A DNA stretch of 64,000 bases, taken from the NCBI GenBank assembly GCA_013215385.1, contig JABSOY010000013.1:1-64000 (forward strand), written 5' to 3'. The first letter of the stretch is position 1; every line of letters starts with the position of its first letter. Shown here piece by piece: positions 1 through 9,800 of this stretch. Origin of the DNA: Colwellia sp. GTDB taxonomy: Bacteria > Pseudomonadota > Gammaproteobacteria > Enterobacterales > Alteromonadaceae. The notes under the pieces are model-generated. The model saw nothing but the letters and a program-made list of their open reading frames with translations, searched no databases and had not been told where the DNA came from. Made by a program: the position numbers and the translations under genes.

Positions 1-91
1 TCAACGCTTACTCACAGAAAAAACCATTAGTATTGATACCACAGCGTCAGGTGGTAATACTTCACTGATGACATTAGTAGAGGAAGATTAA
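1..91 (+). CDS. putA: PutA C-terminal end (proline dehydrogenase / P5C dehydrogenase), partial
   Basis: The reading frame starting at base 2 is open from the window edge to a TAA at 89-91 and encodes about 29 residues. They end in TTASGGNTSLMTL plus a short acidic tail, which resembles the extreme C-terminus of bifunctional PutA (NTTAAGGNASLM in enterobacteria). PutA oxidises proline to glutamate in two steps. Only the last residues are present, so no catalytic motif can be checked, and the call rests on this short match. A strong terminator follows. Confidence 0.7.
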   Translation, partial: QRLLTEKTISIDTTASGGNTSLMTLVEED

Positions 92-123
92 CGCTTTATT
101 GCAGGTATAATCTAAAAACAACA

Positions 124-147
124 GGGCATCATATGATGCCCTTTTTT
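124..147 (+). terminator. Intrinsic terminator after putA
   Basis: A perfect inverted repeat, GGGCATCAT followed directly by ATGATGCCC, is followed by six T. It lies about 30 bases after the putA stop and before the convergent kinase gene. Confidence 0.85.
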
Positions 148-246
148 AATGGGCTCTGATCCTCTTAGTTATATCTTGCTAAACCAGAAAGTTGTGAAAG
201 TATACTGCTGATCAAAGAAGAATAAATAATACTCTATTAGAAAAAG

Positions 247-1914
247 CTAATACTTTATTTTATTATCAATCATTACTTCTATAGCTTTCTCGTACTTAGA
301 CAGAACGCGCACTAATTCAGTTATATCGATAGGTTTTGCGATAAAGTCATCCATGCCCGCAGCCATGCACCTGTCTCTGTCTTCTTGAAAAACGTTTGCG
401 GTCATGGCCACTATAGCGGGCCTTTGGTTACCGTACTTTTCGATTATCTTTTTAGTTGCACTTATGCCATCCATAACCGGCATCTGTATATCCATAAAAA
501 TAAGGCTATAATCCTTGCTTGTTAAAGCCTTTAACCCAGCCAGGCCATCTACAGCAATATCGCAGGTCAATCCTAACTTACTCAACATTTTTTCGGCAAT
601 TTTTTGATTGATTCGATTGTCTTCTACAACAAGTATTTTGTGCATCTTTGCCGTTTCAGAGAGTTCCTCATTTTGCTTCGACTTATTATTGTTTTTTATC
701 GGCCTTCGTTCACCACTTGCTTTTTGTAATGGTAGATGAAGACTAAATGTTGATCCTAGCCCATCTTTACTTTTGACGCTGACTGAGCCTTTCATTGCTT
801 TAGCTAGTTGTGCTGATATTGCCAAGCCTAATCCGGTACCGCCAAATTCGCGGGTAGTTGAAGCATCCGCCTGAATAAAGGCATGGAATAATTTCTGTTG
901 GTTTTTTTCACTAATACCTATGCCAGTATCATTTATGCTAAAGGTAACCTGGTAATTAATTACATCGACTCTTTCGCTAGAGACCAATATTTTGATATCA
1001 CCCGCGTAAGTAAATTTTACTGCATTACTCATGAAATTCATCAAAATCTGTTTGATACGAATAATATCACCAATCAGGAATGGAGGCGTTAATTGATCGA
1101 TTTCAACGACGATATTAATGTTCTTTGTATTTGCCTGAAAAGAGGATAAATAAATAATATCGTTAAGGCATTTTATTAGTTCAAATTCCACTAACTCAAG
1201 TTCAAGTTTACCAGACTCAACTTTACTATAATTTAATATATCGTTGAGCACTTGTAAAAGCCCTTTGCCACACGATGTTATCGTGTCGGTCATTTCCATT
1301 TGCTCTGGATCTAGTTTCGTATCGCTAAGTAACTTGACCATCCCCAATATTCCATTCATCGGGGTTCTAATTTCATGTGACATATTCGCTAAAAATCTTG
1401 AGATTTGATTATTTGTTTGCTCAAGAATAAGCTTATCATTCAAAAGCTTGATTCTTTTGGTTTCATGTTCTTTAGTTTCTATTACTTTTTTTACCGCAGT
1501 ACAATACAGGTCTAAAATAATTAAACATTGCGGTGAAAACTTTTCTTTTTTTTTGAGAAAAACCAAAAGTTGTGAATTTTGATTATTTTTGAATAATACG
1601 CTGTAGGCTAAATTAAAACTTTTATCGGCGATGGTAATTTCTTTATTCTGTTTAAAGTAGGACAATGATTGTTCTTTCAAACAATCAAAATTATCATCAC
1701 AATCGTTGCCATTATAGATGTACTCTAAATGGCTACCATTATTGCTATCAAGCTTAAAACACAGATCAAAATTTAACGTCCAAACCAATTTTTTAGTAAA
1801 CTTCCTTATTATCTCTTCAATAGTTTGCTTAGAATTAATGCTCTCATCAACCATAGTGTTGGTTAATTCGATGAGCGAAGTTAACTGATAGGTACCAATT
1901 ACATCACCCTTCAT
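247..1914 (-). CDS. Hybrid sensor histidine kinase with receiver domain
   Basis: 555 residues. There is no signal peptide or membrane helix, so the protein is probably cytoplasmic. Residues 1-150 form a poorly recognisable GAF-like input region. A coiled linker leads to a HisKA domain with the phosphorylatable His at about 180 ([11 protein letters not shown]). The HATPase domain has an N box near 297 (MSNAVKF), a G1 box (DTGIGI) near 329 and a G2 box (GTGLGL) near 360. A C-terminal receiver carries Asp475 ([11 protein letters not shown]). This is an ArcB/BarA-like kinase without an Hpt domain, so phosphate must pass to a separate Hpt protein or an unlinked regulator. The start lies 2 bases after the stop of the upstream AhpD-like gene, so the two genes are almost certainly one operon. 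The signal is unknown. Confidence 0.93.
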   Translation of the reverse strand: MKGDVIGTYQLTSLIELTNTMVDESINSKQTIEEIIRKFTKKLVWTLNFDLCFKLDSNNGSHLEYIYNGNDCDDNFDCLKEQSLSYFKQNKEITIADKSFNLAYSVLFKNNQNSQLLVFLKKKEKFSPQCLIILDLYCTAVKKVIETKEHETKRIKLLNDKLILEQTNNQISRFLANMSHEIRTPMNGILGMVKLLSDTKLDPEQMEMTDTITSCGKGLLQVLNDILNYSKVESGKLELELVEFELIKCLNDIIYLSSFQANTKNINIVVEIDQLTPPFLIGDIIRIKQILMNFMSNAVKFTYAGDIKILVSSERVDVINYQVTFSINDTGIGISEKNQQKLFHAFIQADASTTREFGGTGLGLAISAQLAKAMKGSVSVKSKDGLGSTFSLHLPLQKASGERRPIKNNNKSKQNEELSETAKMHKILVVEDNRINQKIAEKMLSKLGLTCDIAVDGLAGLKALTSKDYSLIFMDIQMPVMDGISATKKIIEKYGNQRPAIVAMTANVFQEDRDRCMAAGMDDFIAKPIDITELVRVLSKYEKAIEVMIDNKIKY

Positions 1915-1916
1915 AG

Positions 1917-2474
1917 TTAATCTCGCTCTAAAATAGCAAGGATGTTTTTATCTACAGCAATCATCATACCTTGGGCGAGTGTATTGGAATAGATGACAAC
2001 ACTAACCAATGACATTAACTCAAATATTTCACTTTTATCCAGACCAACGTCGATTAAAGTTTGATGGTCGTTTGAGGTAATAGAACTTACATCGATAGCC
2101 ATTTTTAAAGCAAAATCTATTGTTAATTTGACCCTTCTGGGGTTTACGTCTTTAGATTTTTCTAATACTTTTTGTAAAGACTCTTCATCCACTTGAATCA
2201 TTTTACAAACGGCACTATGAACTTTGGTACAATAACGGCAATTATTTTCATTTGATACAGCGACAAATACCAGCTCTTTAAGTGACCTAGGTAGCTCTCC
2301 TTCAATGAGTACACTTTTCAATAGATCCCATGTAGCCTTTAATATACTTTTATTATTTCTACCTAACACTTTGAAATAAACGATTAAACCTTCGTTGCCC
2401 AAGTGTTCGAAAATATCATCATATATTTCTTTAACGTCTTCACCTGCATCATCATATTCTAAGGTTTCGAACAT
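1917..2474 (-). CDS. AhpD-like / carboxymuconolactone decarboxylase-fold protein
   Basis: I take the start at ATG 2474 (185 residues) rather than the in-frame ATG at 2498, because AAGGGGAG sits at ribosome-binding distance before 2474 and nothing comparable precedes 2498. The core shows the AhpD signature Glu, then Cys79-x2-Cys82-x3-His86 ([10 protein letters not shown]), the redox dithiol and proton relay of alkylhydroperoxidase-type proteins. The rest is helical, as expected for this fold. Substrate is unknown. Its tight coupling to a soluble hybrid kinase suggests a peroxide or redox role, possibly as an input to the kinase. That is inference. Confidence 0.85.
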   Translation of the reverse strand: MFETLEYDDAGEDVKEIYDDIFEHLGNEGLIVYFKVLGRNNKSILKATWDLLKSVLIEGELPRSLKELVFVAVSNENNCRYCTKVHSAVCKMIQVDEESLQKVLEKSKDVNPRRVKLTIDFALKMAIDVSSITSNDHQTLIDVGLDKSEIFELMSLVSVVIYSNTLAQGMMIAVDKNILAILERD

Positions 2475-2985
2475 GCGACTCCCCTTATCTCTATCCATTT
2501 AAGCCAAAAGGTTTTTATAAGTGTAGTCACTAATGATAATTTGTTGTAATTAACTAAAACTATTTCAGCTACTTGTAGTGGTAATCATTCATTAAATATG
2601 GCCCTATAATATAATCAATAGCGGTAATATTTAGATGGAAACGTTAATTTTATAGCGTAGGTCGAAGACTTAAAAGTGTACATATATCTTGTTTTTAATA
2701 AGATTTAAATAAAATGCTAAGGTTAATATTTTCAATGTGGTGTTTTTTCCACTATAAAAATTGTGGTTAGTTGCATGCTAAAAAGCCAATCGAACAGTGT
2801 TGTCGATAACTATTTTATTTTTACTGGAATTATTATCTTCACATTAAATAAGTTGCGTGATGACAATGAAACAGTAACGGAGTTTGTAACTGCAATCTTA
2901 ATTAAATTGTCTAATAATGATGGCAGGGGGGCGTTAACGCCAATAAGTAAACTAAGCGTCAACGATGTTTAACATAGCAGGTAAA
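2475..2985. other. Intergenic region, no supported gene
   Basis: This roughly 510-base AT-rich stretch separates two minus-strand operons. It should hold the promoter of the AhpD-kinase operon, but I could not place a convincing -35/-10 pair. A GTG-initiated 69-codon frame at 2763-2972 lacks a ribosome binding site and any recognisable motif, so it is not called. Confidence 0.5.
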
Positions 2986-3627
2986 TTACTTTCTCAGTTC
3001 TTCCATATCAGCAATAAGTTCTTCTAACTTATTAAACTGACGACCGTAAACTATATTTAAATCCCAACGGTATAATGCTGTGGAATATCTCATAATAATC
3101 AAGGTTAATACGGTTATAGCCACCAAAAGATAGTAGGGTTGACCTAATAATATGAAGTCAGTTGGAAATTCTTCGATTAACATTGAAATCAGCTTGCCAC
3201 CCGCTTGGCTAACCATTCCTTGCACAGCCATCCCCAAAAATAGCATAGGATAAAATACTTTGTAATAGCAAGAATACACTTCAATTGAACTTTTCAGCCA
3301 TTTATCAAAGCTCATTATATAATCATAACTACTTTGTCCTTTGGACAAATTAACCGATTTTTTGAGTTCACTATTAGACAAAATGATCAGTGGTATTAGT
3401 AGGCAACATATATATAAACCTAAGAATGGCGCGCCGATAAGGCTCATCATCACCAGCATGATTAAACTGCCAATCACGATTGCTTTTATATTGATAGAAA
3501 ACATGCTCAATAACTTATCTACAATATTTTGAGACTTACGATTATATAGGTCATTAATTTTTGGAGCCGTTAAATGTGCTTCTTTAACAAAGCCTTTTTT
3601 CCACATCATTTCTATTGATTTTGCCAT
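2986..3627 (-). CDS. Membrane protein paired with ECF sigma factor (possible anti-sigma partner)
   Basis: 213 residues, preceded by a good AGAGGG ribosome binding site and only 3 bases after the stop of the sigma factor gene. It has a short cytoplasmic N-terminus (about 1-45), two adjacent hydrophobic segments (about 48-85), two more around 125-140 and 155-180, and a charged C-terminal tail. I recognise no zinc-binding anti-sigma motif (HxxxCxxC) and no named family. The position is that of an anti-sigma factor or membrane sensor. It could equally be the main target of the sigma factor. Confidence 0.75.
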   Translation of the reverse strand: MAKSIEMMWKKGFVKEAHLTAPKINDLYNRKSQNIVDKLLSMFSINIKAIVIGSLIMLVMMSLIGAPFLGLYICCLLIPLIILSNSELKKSVNLSKGQSSYDYIMSFDKWLKSSIEVYSCYYKVFYPMLFLGMAVQGMVSQAGGKLISMLIEEFPTDFILLGQPYYLLVAITVLTLIIMRYSTALYRWDLNIVYGRQFNKLEELIADMEELRK

Positions 3628-3630
3628 CTG

Positions 3631-4119
3631 TTAACCCTCTTGATTAATAAGTTTGTTCAGTCTGTCTTTTATTCTTTTTATTCGAACACCAATATTGTTT
3701 GTATTGCTACCAATGATTTCAGCTATTTCCTCGTAAGATTTTTCTTCGAGATAAAGTAATATTACCGCTCTATCTGTTTCAGAAAGGCGTTTTATCGCAC
3801 TGTATAGTTGATTAATATCATCACTAACAAAGGCTTTGCTATCGTCTATAGCTTCTTCGGGTAAAGCATCTGAAACAATTTCTTTATTGCCAGTTTTACG
3901 ACGCTTTAAATAGGTTAAGCACACGTTAAGTGAAATACGGTATATCCAGGTAGACCATTCACTTTTTTGATTGAAACTATCTTTGCTTCGCCAAATCTGC
4001 AAACAGACCTCTTGATAATAATCTTCAAAATCTTCTTGGCTGTTAGTATAAGCCCGGCAGATCTTAATAATAATTCCTGCAAAAGGTAGTATCGATAGCT
4101 GGTAAAAATCACTTCCCAT
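3631..4119 (-). CDS. ECF-type RNA polymerase sigma factor
   Basis: 162 residues. Region 2 is at about 15-75, with EDFEDYYQEVCLQIWR and WSTWIYRISLNVCL, the usual sigma2 core-binding and -10 recognition helices. Region 4 is at about 105-160, with LSETDRAVILLYLEEKSYEEIAEIIGSNTNNIGVRIKRIK, which forms the -35 helix-turn-helix. Length and domain order are typical of ECF factors without extra domains. AGGA precedes the ATG at good spacing. The downstream membrane gene is cotranscribed. The target promoter is not evident: I looked for a self-regulated -35/-10 before the gene and found none I trust. Confidence 0.92.
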   Translation of the reverse strand: MGSDFYQLSILPFAGIIIKICRAYTNSQEDFEDYYQEVCLQIWRSKDSFNQKSEWSTWIYRISLNVCLTYLKRRKTGNKEIVSDALPEEAIDDSKAFVSDDINQLYSAIKRLSETDRAVILLYLEEKSYEEIAEIIGSNTNNIGVRIKRIKDRLNKLINQEG

Positions 4120-4624
4120 TTAAATCCTGTTATCCGTTGATTGGTTGTGCTTAGTTAGTGGCGTCGCGTACAAGTTTATTACAGTAAGCCGAAAATATTT
4201 TTAGTTTATATTTTTACTAGCAGTTTACCGGCGATGGCTGAACTGATTTTTAGCCGTTTGGCTTAACAGGTTAAACCTATTTATGGAAATACCACTTTTG
4301 AAATTAATTATTCTGATGATAGATTTTTATTTTCATCTGTCGATATTATAAAGTAAGCAACACGTCCATATTCGGTTTGGCAGTGCTGATAAACGTCAAT
4401 AAATGTCATTGATAATTTTAATCTAATTTGTCGCATTAGTAACATAAACTCCCTTGATAATTAATTATCTTAACTCTTAATATCTCAACAGCTTATTGCC
4501 GAATAAAATAATATCTATATTTAGCCTTATATTGCTCTATAAAGCTGACCTATAAAAGCGTAGGATCACACTACTTTAGATAAAAACTTAGGTTTGCACT
4601 TCAGGTGCACTAACATAAAAAATT
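4120..4624. other. Divergent intergenic region between sigma factor and hflX
   Basis: About 500 bases, AT-rich, between divergent genes. A small inverted repeat TGCAC-TTCAG-GTGCA lies at about 4594-4608, just before hflX, and could form a leader hairpin. I see no ORF or RNA gene. Confidence 0.5.
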
Positions 4625-5977
4625 ATGCAACTAACAGCAAAAGCATCACTTACTAACGCATTACTTATTTCTATTTGCACACCGGATTTCAAAGGTGATG
4701 AAGCAACAGAATCACTTGCAGAGCTTGCGCGCTTAGTGACTACACTAGGGTTTAAAGTAGTCGGCACCCAGTCACAAAAGCAAAGTTCAACTAAAAAAGT
4801 TAACGTACTGGGCTTAGGGAAATTGGCAGAAATAGCCCACCTTACTGGTAATCAGGGCGTCGGAGAAAATGGAGATGAAGGCGAAGATTTAGCTGGTGAA
4901 GATGAATTGACACTTATGCCGTCTGATATCTCATCAGAGAACCTTGCGTTTGGCTGTGCTGATGTGGTGGTCTTTGATTGTGATTTAAGTCCGTCTCAGT
5001 TGCGAAATGTTGAGAACCAATTAGGCGTTGAGGTATTTGACCGTACGGGCATTATTATTGAGATATTTAGTCGCCATGCCCGTACTAAAACAGCTAAATT
5101 ACAAGTTGAAATTGCTCGTCTCAACTACGTAGCACCACGACTTCGTGAGACCTCATGTGGTGATAAAGAACGCCAAATGGGTAAAGGTGCTGGCGAAACT
5201 ACGTTAGAGTTAAACCGCCGTAAAGTACGCGACCAATTAGCTGAACTCAAGCGAGAGTTGGTGAGTGTTCAACATGAAATGAAAGGCCGACGTACTCAAC
5301 GTTCTGAGCTGTTTTGTGTTGCTTTGGTTGGTTACACTAATGCGGGGAAATCATCAATGATGCGTGCTATCACCGGTAGTGATGTCACTGGCGAAAACAA
5401 ACTTTTTGCGACCCTTGATACAACTGTTCGTGCGTTATATCCAACGACACAGCCACGAATTTTAGTTTCAGATACCGTAGGTTTTATTAAAAAGTTACCG
5501 CACGATTTAGTTGCTTCATTCCATTCAACCTTAGCAGAAGCTCATGATGCTTCATTATTGTTATATGTAGTGGATGCCTCGGACCCTTCATTTCGTTCTC
5601 AACTCGATGTAGTACACGAAGTATTGGAAGAAGTCGGTGTAGAGGACAGTAAAAAGTTACTAGTCTTGAACAAGTCAGATCAACTTGAACCCGAGCAACT
5701 ACAAGCGTTGATGGAAGAATTTCCTGATGCCATGATAACATCAACTCGTAATCCGGCTGATGTCAGTAAAATGCATAAGTATATCGTTGACGTTGCGCAG
5801 CAGGAGATGATAGAAGAGGAAATTATTGTCCCTTATACGGCTAATGGTATCATAGGTGAGATTCGCTCAAGCATGAGTGTCACTAAGGAAGAATATGAGT
5901 CATGTCATGTTAAGGTCACCGTTCGCTCAAATGCGATTGATTTAGCAAGGTTAAAAAAACGGATGTTAAACTTATAA
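4625..5977 (+). CDS. hflX: GTPase HflX (ribosome-splitting factor)
   Basis: 450 residues. The N-terminal HflX domain contains LGLGKLAEI and DLSPSQLRNVENQLGVEVFDR, followed by the helical linker with RIETD-like positions (KTAKLQVEIARLNYVAPRLRE). The GTPase domain has G1 GYTNAGKSS at about 236-244, G3 DTVGFI near 288 and G4 NKSD near 352. HflX rescues stalled or heat-damaged ribosomes by splitting subunits. Two features are unusual. The gene is not next to hfq or hflKC as in enterobacteria. The N-domain also carries an acidic insertion at about 77-108 (GENGDEGEDLAGEDE), absent from the short E. coli form as I recall it. Confidence 0.96.
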   Translation: MQLTAKASLTNALLISICTPDFKGDEATESLAELARLVTTLGFKVVGTQSQKQSSTKKVNVLGLGKLAEIAHLTGNQGVGENGDEGEDLAGEDELTLMPSDISSENLAFGCADVVVFDCDLSPSQLRNVENQLGVEVFDRTGIIIEIFSRHARTKTAKLQVEIARLNYVAPRLRETSCGDKERQMGKGAGETTLELNRRKVRDQLAELKRELVSVQHEMKGRRTQRSELFCVALVGYTNAGKSSMMRAITGSDVTGENKLFATLDTTVRALYPTTQPRILVSDTVGFIKKLPHDLVASFHSTLAEAHDASLLLYVVDASDPSFRSQLDVVHEVLEEVGVEDSKKLLVLNKSDQLEPEQLQALMEEFPDAMITSTRNPADVSKMHKYIVDVAQQEMIEEEIIVPYTANGIIGEIRSSMSVTKEEYESCHVKVTVRSNAIDLARLKKRMLNL

Positions 5978-5989
5978 TATGATATTAAG

Positions 5990-6052
5990 ATGAACATCAA
6001 TTTTATGTCACGATAATGGTTAAAGTGTGGCAATAGTGACGATTATGTTCAT
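5990..6052. repeat. Nested inverted repeat downstream of hflX
   Basis: Outer arms ATGAACAT (5990-5997) and ATGTTCAT (6045-6052) enclose inner arms GTCAC (6007-6011) and GTGAC (6036-6040). No T-tract follows, so it is a poor intrinsic terminator. It may be an operator or an RNA structure. Confidence 0.4.
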
Positions 6053-6203
6053 TGGCTATTCTGTACTTTTTTCTAGTTTTTATTGGGTAAGTAAAAACAT
6101 GTGAAATTGTGATATCATATTGCCAGTTGGCTTATGGCACCATTGAAATCAGTAAATGGTTGTTGTAAGTGTTTATTAATTCCCTTTGAAATAGAAGTCT
6201 GAA

Positions 6204-6374
6204 ATGAAAATTAAATTGATTAAAGAATTAACCATAAATAACGAATGTATTTCAACAGAGGAAACTTTTGAAGCAAAAAAAATAAAGCCGAGATCTTCTA
6301 CTGTTGAATTAACTACCCTGCAAGGGAATGTCGTTCGTGTATTTCATTATGAATATGAAGAAGTGTTAAGCTAA
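6204..6374 (+). CDS. Small hypothetical protein, 56 residues
   Basis: ATG at 6204, TAA at 6372-6374. The product is charged, starts MKIKLIKELTINNE and ends HYEYEEVLS, with no signal peptide or membrane helix. Only a weak AGAAG-like ribosome site lies upstream. Support for it being real is the balanced composition, an upstream AT-rich promoter-like stretch and a terminator-like hairpin 10 bases after the stop. I do not recognise the family. Confidence 0.5.
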   Translation: MKIKLIKELTINNECISTEETFEAKKIKPRSSTVELTTLQGNVVRVFHYEYEEVLS

Positions 6375-6383
6375 GTCTTTATT

Positions 6384-6415
6384 AATCAGGTAAAAGTATT
6401 TTTTGCCTGATTTTA
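6384..6415 (+). terminator. Hairpin terminator after the 56-residue ORF
   Basis: Arms AATCAGG (6384-6390) and CCTGATT (6406-6412) are followed by a short T-rich stretch. The loop is 15 bases, so this is only moderately strong. Confidence 0.5.
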
Positions 6416-6878
6416 CTTGTAACGATAAATTCAGTATGAAATTTATCGTAGCTTACTAACTAAGCTAACAAACGCAAAGTATTAATGAACTCCAAGCTTG
6501 AGTTACGAATTTTTAGCTATTCGTAACTTTTAAGTTTACTGCTATCTCTCTCTATTGCCGCCAATAACAAGCCTGCCTCCCTGATAAAGTAATACCAATA
6601 AACCGGGTCTACTTACGATCCAAAGCGACAAGTTAACGCTAATTAAAAATATTTTAAAAATGATTTCGTTAATGGATTTATAATGTTGTTTTAAAATCCC
6701 TCACTTCCGTGAATAATATTTTCCACATTTAAGTTCTAGACGGCTAGTTTTTTAGCTTAATGGTCTTTTTTTGATTAATGATTAAGTTATATTAGTTTTG
6801 GTGTTAGTAATCATTGAATGAGTGCATCATTTTTCAATGGTTAAAATCTTACTATTTAACAATAAAAAGCAACCGATA
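6416..6878. other. Intergenic region before the Tricorn-like gene
   Basis: About 460 AT-rich bases with no gene I can support. It must carry the promoter of the protease gene, but no clear -35/-10 pair stands out. Confidence 0.5.
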
Positions 6879-9800
6879 ATGAAACAACTACTCAAATATA
6901 TATTAGTTCTATCGCTATTTTTACCAGCAATATCTCAAGCGGAAGAAACCCGTTTACTTAGGCAACCTAGCATTAGTGACCATCAAATTACTTTTGTTTA
7001 CGGTGGTGATATCTGGTTATCAAATCTGCAAGGTCAGCAGGTTCGTCGAATTACTAGCACCGCAGCAGTAGAAAGTGACCCTCATTTTTCTCCCGATGGC
7101 AAAACGATTGCTTTTACTTCAAATCGTTCAGGAACCCGTTCGGTTTATACTGTCTCACATAAGAGTGGCGATATTAAACGTTTAACATGGCATGCGAATT
7201 CGGCTTATGCGCGTGGTTGGACGTCTGATGGAAAATCAGTGTTATATGCTTCATCAAGAGAAACGGCCCCCAAAAACTATAATCGATTATGGACTGTCCC
7301 TCGCAAAGGTGGTGCTTCAACATTAGTCAGCGAACAATGGGCCTTTAATGGCGCTTATGCTGAAAATGGTAATAAGTTGGTTATCGATCGCATGTCACGT
7401 TGGGATGTTGAATGGCGAAACTATCGTGGCGGACAAAATACTCCCTTAGTAGTACTTGATTTAAAAACATTAACGGAAATTAAAATACCGAGCGAATCTA
7501 CCATTGATATTGAGCCAGTATGGTTAGGAAATAATATCTACTTTTTATCTGACCGGGATTGGGTTTCAAATGTTTGGTCATATTCTCCAAAAAATAAAAA
7601 AGTTCAACAAATTACTTATTTTAAAAATAGCGATATTAAGCAGCTGGCTTCGAACGGTAAACTATTAGCTTTTGAGCAAAATGGTTATTTACATACCTTT
7701 GATGTACAGAAGAAAAAGCACAAAAAATTAGAAATAGAGATTAATGGCGATTTTCCATGGGCAGAAACAAAATGGCAAAATGTTAGTAAATCAGCTGGGG
7801 CGGCGTCATTATCTCCTTCAGGAAAAAGAGCACTATTTTCATCTCGAGGTGAAATATTTACTGTTCCGGTTGAACATGGCTCAACCCGAAATATAACTCA
7901 GAGCTCAGATGCTGCCGATCGTGCACCGCTTTGGTCACCTAAGGGTGATAAAATAGCTTGGTTTTCTGATAACGATGAAAAAGGTTATCGTTTGATGTTA
8001 CAAAATCAAGATGGATTATCTGCTGCTAAAGCATTTTCGATTGGTGAATCAAAAATGGCTTGGGAGCCAACTTGGTCACCTGACGGTAAATTTATAGCTT
8101 TTGTCGATGACGATGTTCGTATTCGTTTACTTGACTTAACTTCCGAAAAAATTACCACCTTAGATGTTGGCGGCAATAATCTAGAACGAGGCAACAACGG
8201 CTTAGTGTGGTCACCAGATTCAAAATGGTTAGCCTATTCAAAAACAGCGAGCAATAGTTTTCGCCAAATCATGATCTGGTCTGCAAAAGATAACAAGGTT
8301 AGACCATTAACCAATAAATTTGCTGATTCATCATCACCGGCATGGGATCAAAATAGTACCCATCTCTACTTTTTAGCGAGTACTGATTATGGCTTGAGAA
8401 GTGGTTGGGCAAATACCAGTTCAATGGGGGCTAGTTCTGAGTCTGCCGCTTATATCGTCAATTTAACTAAAGAAGATAACTCTCCTTTTGTTGCTCGTAG
8501 CGATGAAGAAGAAGTCTCTAAATCCGAAGAGAGTAACGATGATAAAGATGACAAGAATAAATCTAAGAATGACGGCAAAGATGCAACCAAAGAGGGTAAG
8601 AAGGATAAAAATAAAAAAGAAGAAGTAAAACCGGTAATCATTGATTTTAAAAATATTGAGCGTCGTATTGTCGCATTACCTATGCCAGCAGCTAATTATC
8701 GTTTTACCCTTCATGGTCCGAAAGGTTCGGTATTTATTGCTGAGCGTAAACCAAATACTCGTGTCATGGAACTTCATAAATTCAATTTAACAGACCGTGA
8801 AAGCAAACCTTTCATAGCAGGTATTAATTCAGCAGCAATTTCTGGCGACAATAAAAAGCTGCTCGTTAAAGTAAAGGGGAGTTGGCATGTACTTGATGCA
8901 GAGAAACCAGAAGGAAAAACTGACAAACCCCTTAATGTTTCGTTGAAAATGAAGCTAAACAGAACACAAGAATGGCGTCAAATGTTCGTTGAAGCATGGC
9001 GTTATCAACGTGACTTTTTCTACGATCCTAACATGCACGGTCGTGACTGGAATGAAGTTTTCGAAAGATATGAACCACAAGTTGCCCACGTTAAACATCG
9101 TTCAGACTTAACTTATTTGTTAGATCAAGTGAACGGTGAGTTATCGGTAGGCCATAGTTTTGTCTTTGGTGGCGACTTGCCAAAAGTAGCACAAGCTACT
9201 GCGGGTTTATTAGGTGCTAATTTAATACCAGGGAAAAAACATTGGCAACTTGAACGTATTTTTACCGCGGAAAGCTGGAATCCGAAACTAAAAGGGCCGC
9301 TTGATCAACCTGGAATGAAAATTGAGAAAGGGCATTACCTCGTTGGTATTAATGGTCAGGAAATTTCAAGTCAAGATGACCTTTATCAATATCTCGATGG
9401 TACGGTAGGTCAACAAACGGTCTTGCATATTAATAAAGAAGATAGCTTTAAAGGTGCATGGCAAGTCATTGTAGAGCCTATTGCTAATGAAGATTCATTA
9501 CGACAACGTGCTTGGGTAGAAGACAACCGTCGTTTAGTCGATAGACTGTCTGGTGGAAAGTTAGCTTATATTTGGGTGCCAAATACCTCTACACCTGGCT
9601 TTGTATCGTTTAATCGCTACTTCTTTGCCCAGCAGGATAAACGCGGTGCTGTGATTGATGAACGTTTTAATGGTGGAGGATTGCTTGATGATTATATGGT
9701 GGATTTAATGACCAGAAAATTACGGGCGAGTCTGACCAACGAAGTGCCTAATGGTCAGCCTTTGCAATTACCCGCAGGTATTAAAGGTCCTAAAGTTCTA

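Noticed and set aside
2763-2972. 69-codon plus-strand frame, possible small protein
   Set aside because: GTG start without ribosome site, no signal peptide or known motif, composition like surrounding noncoding DNA.
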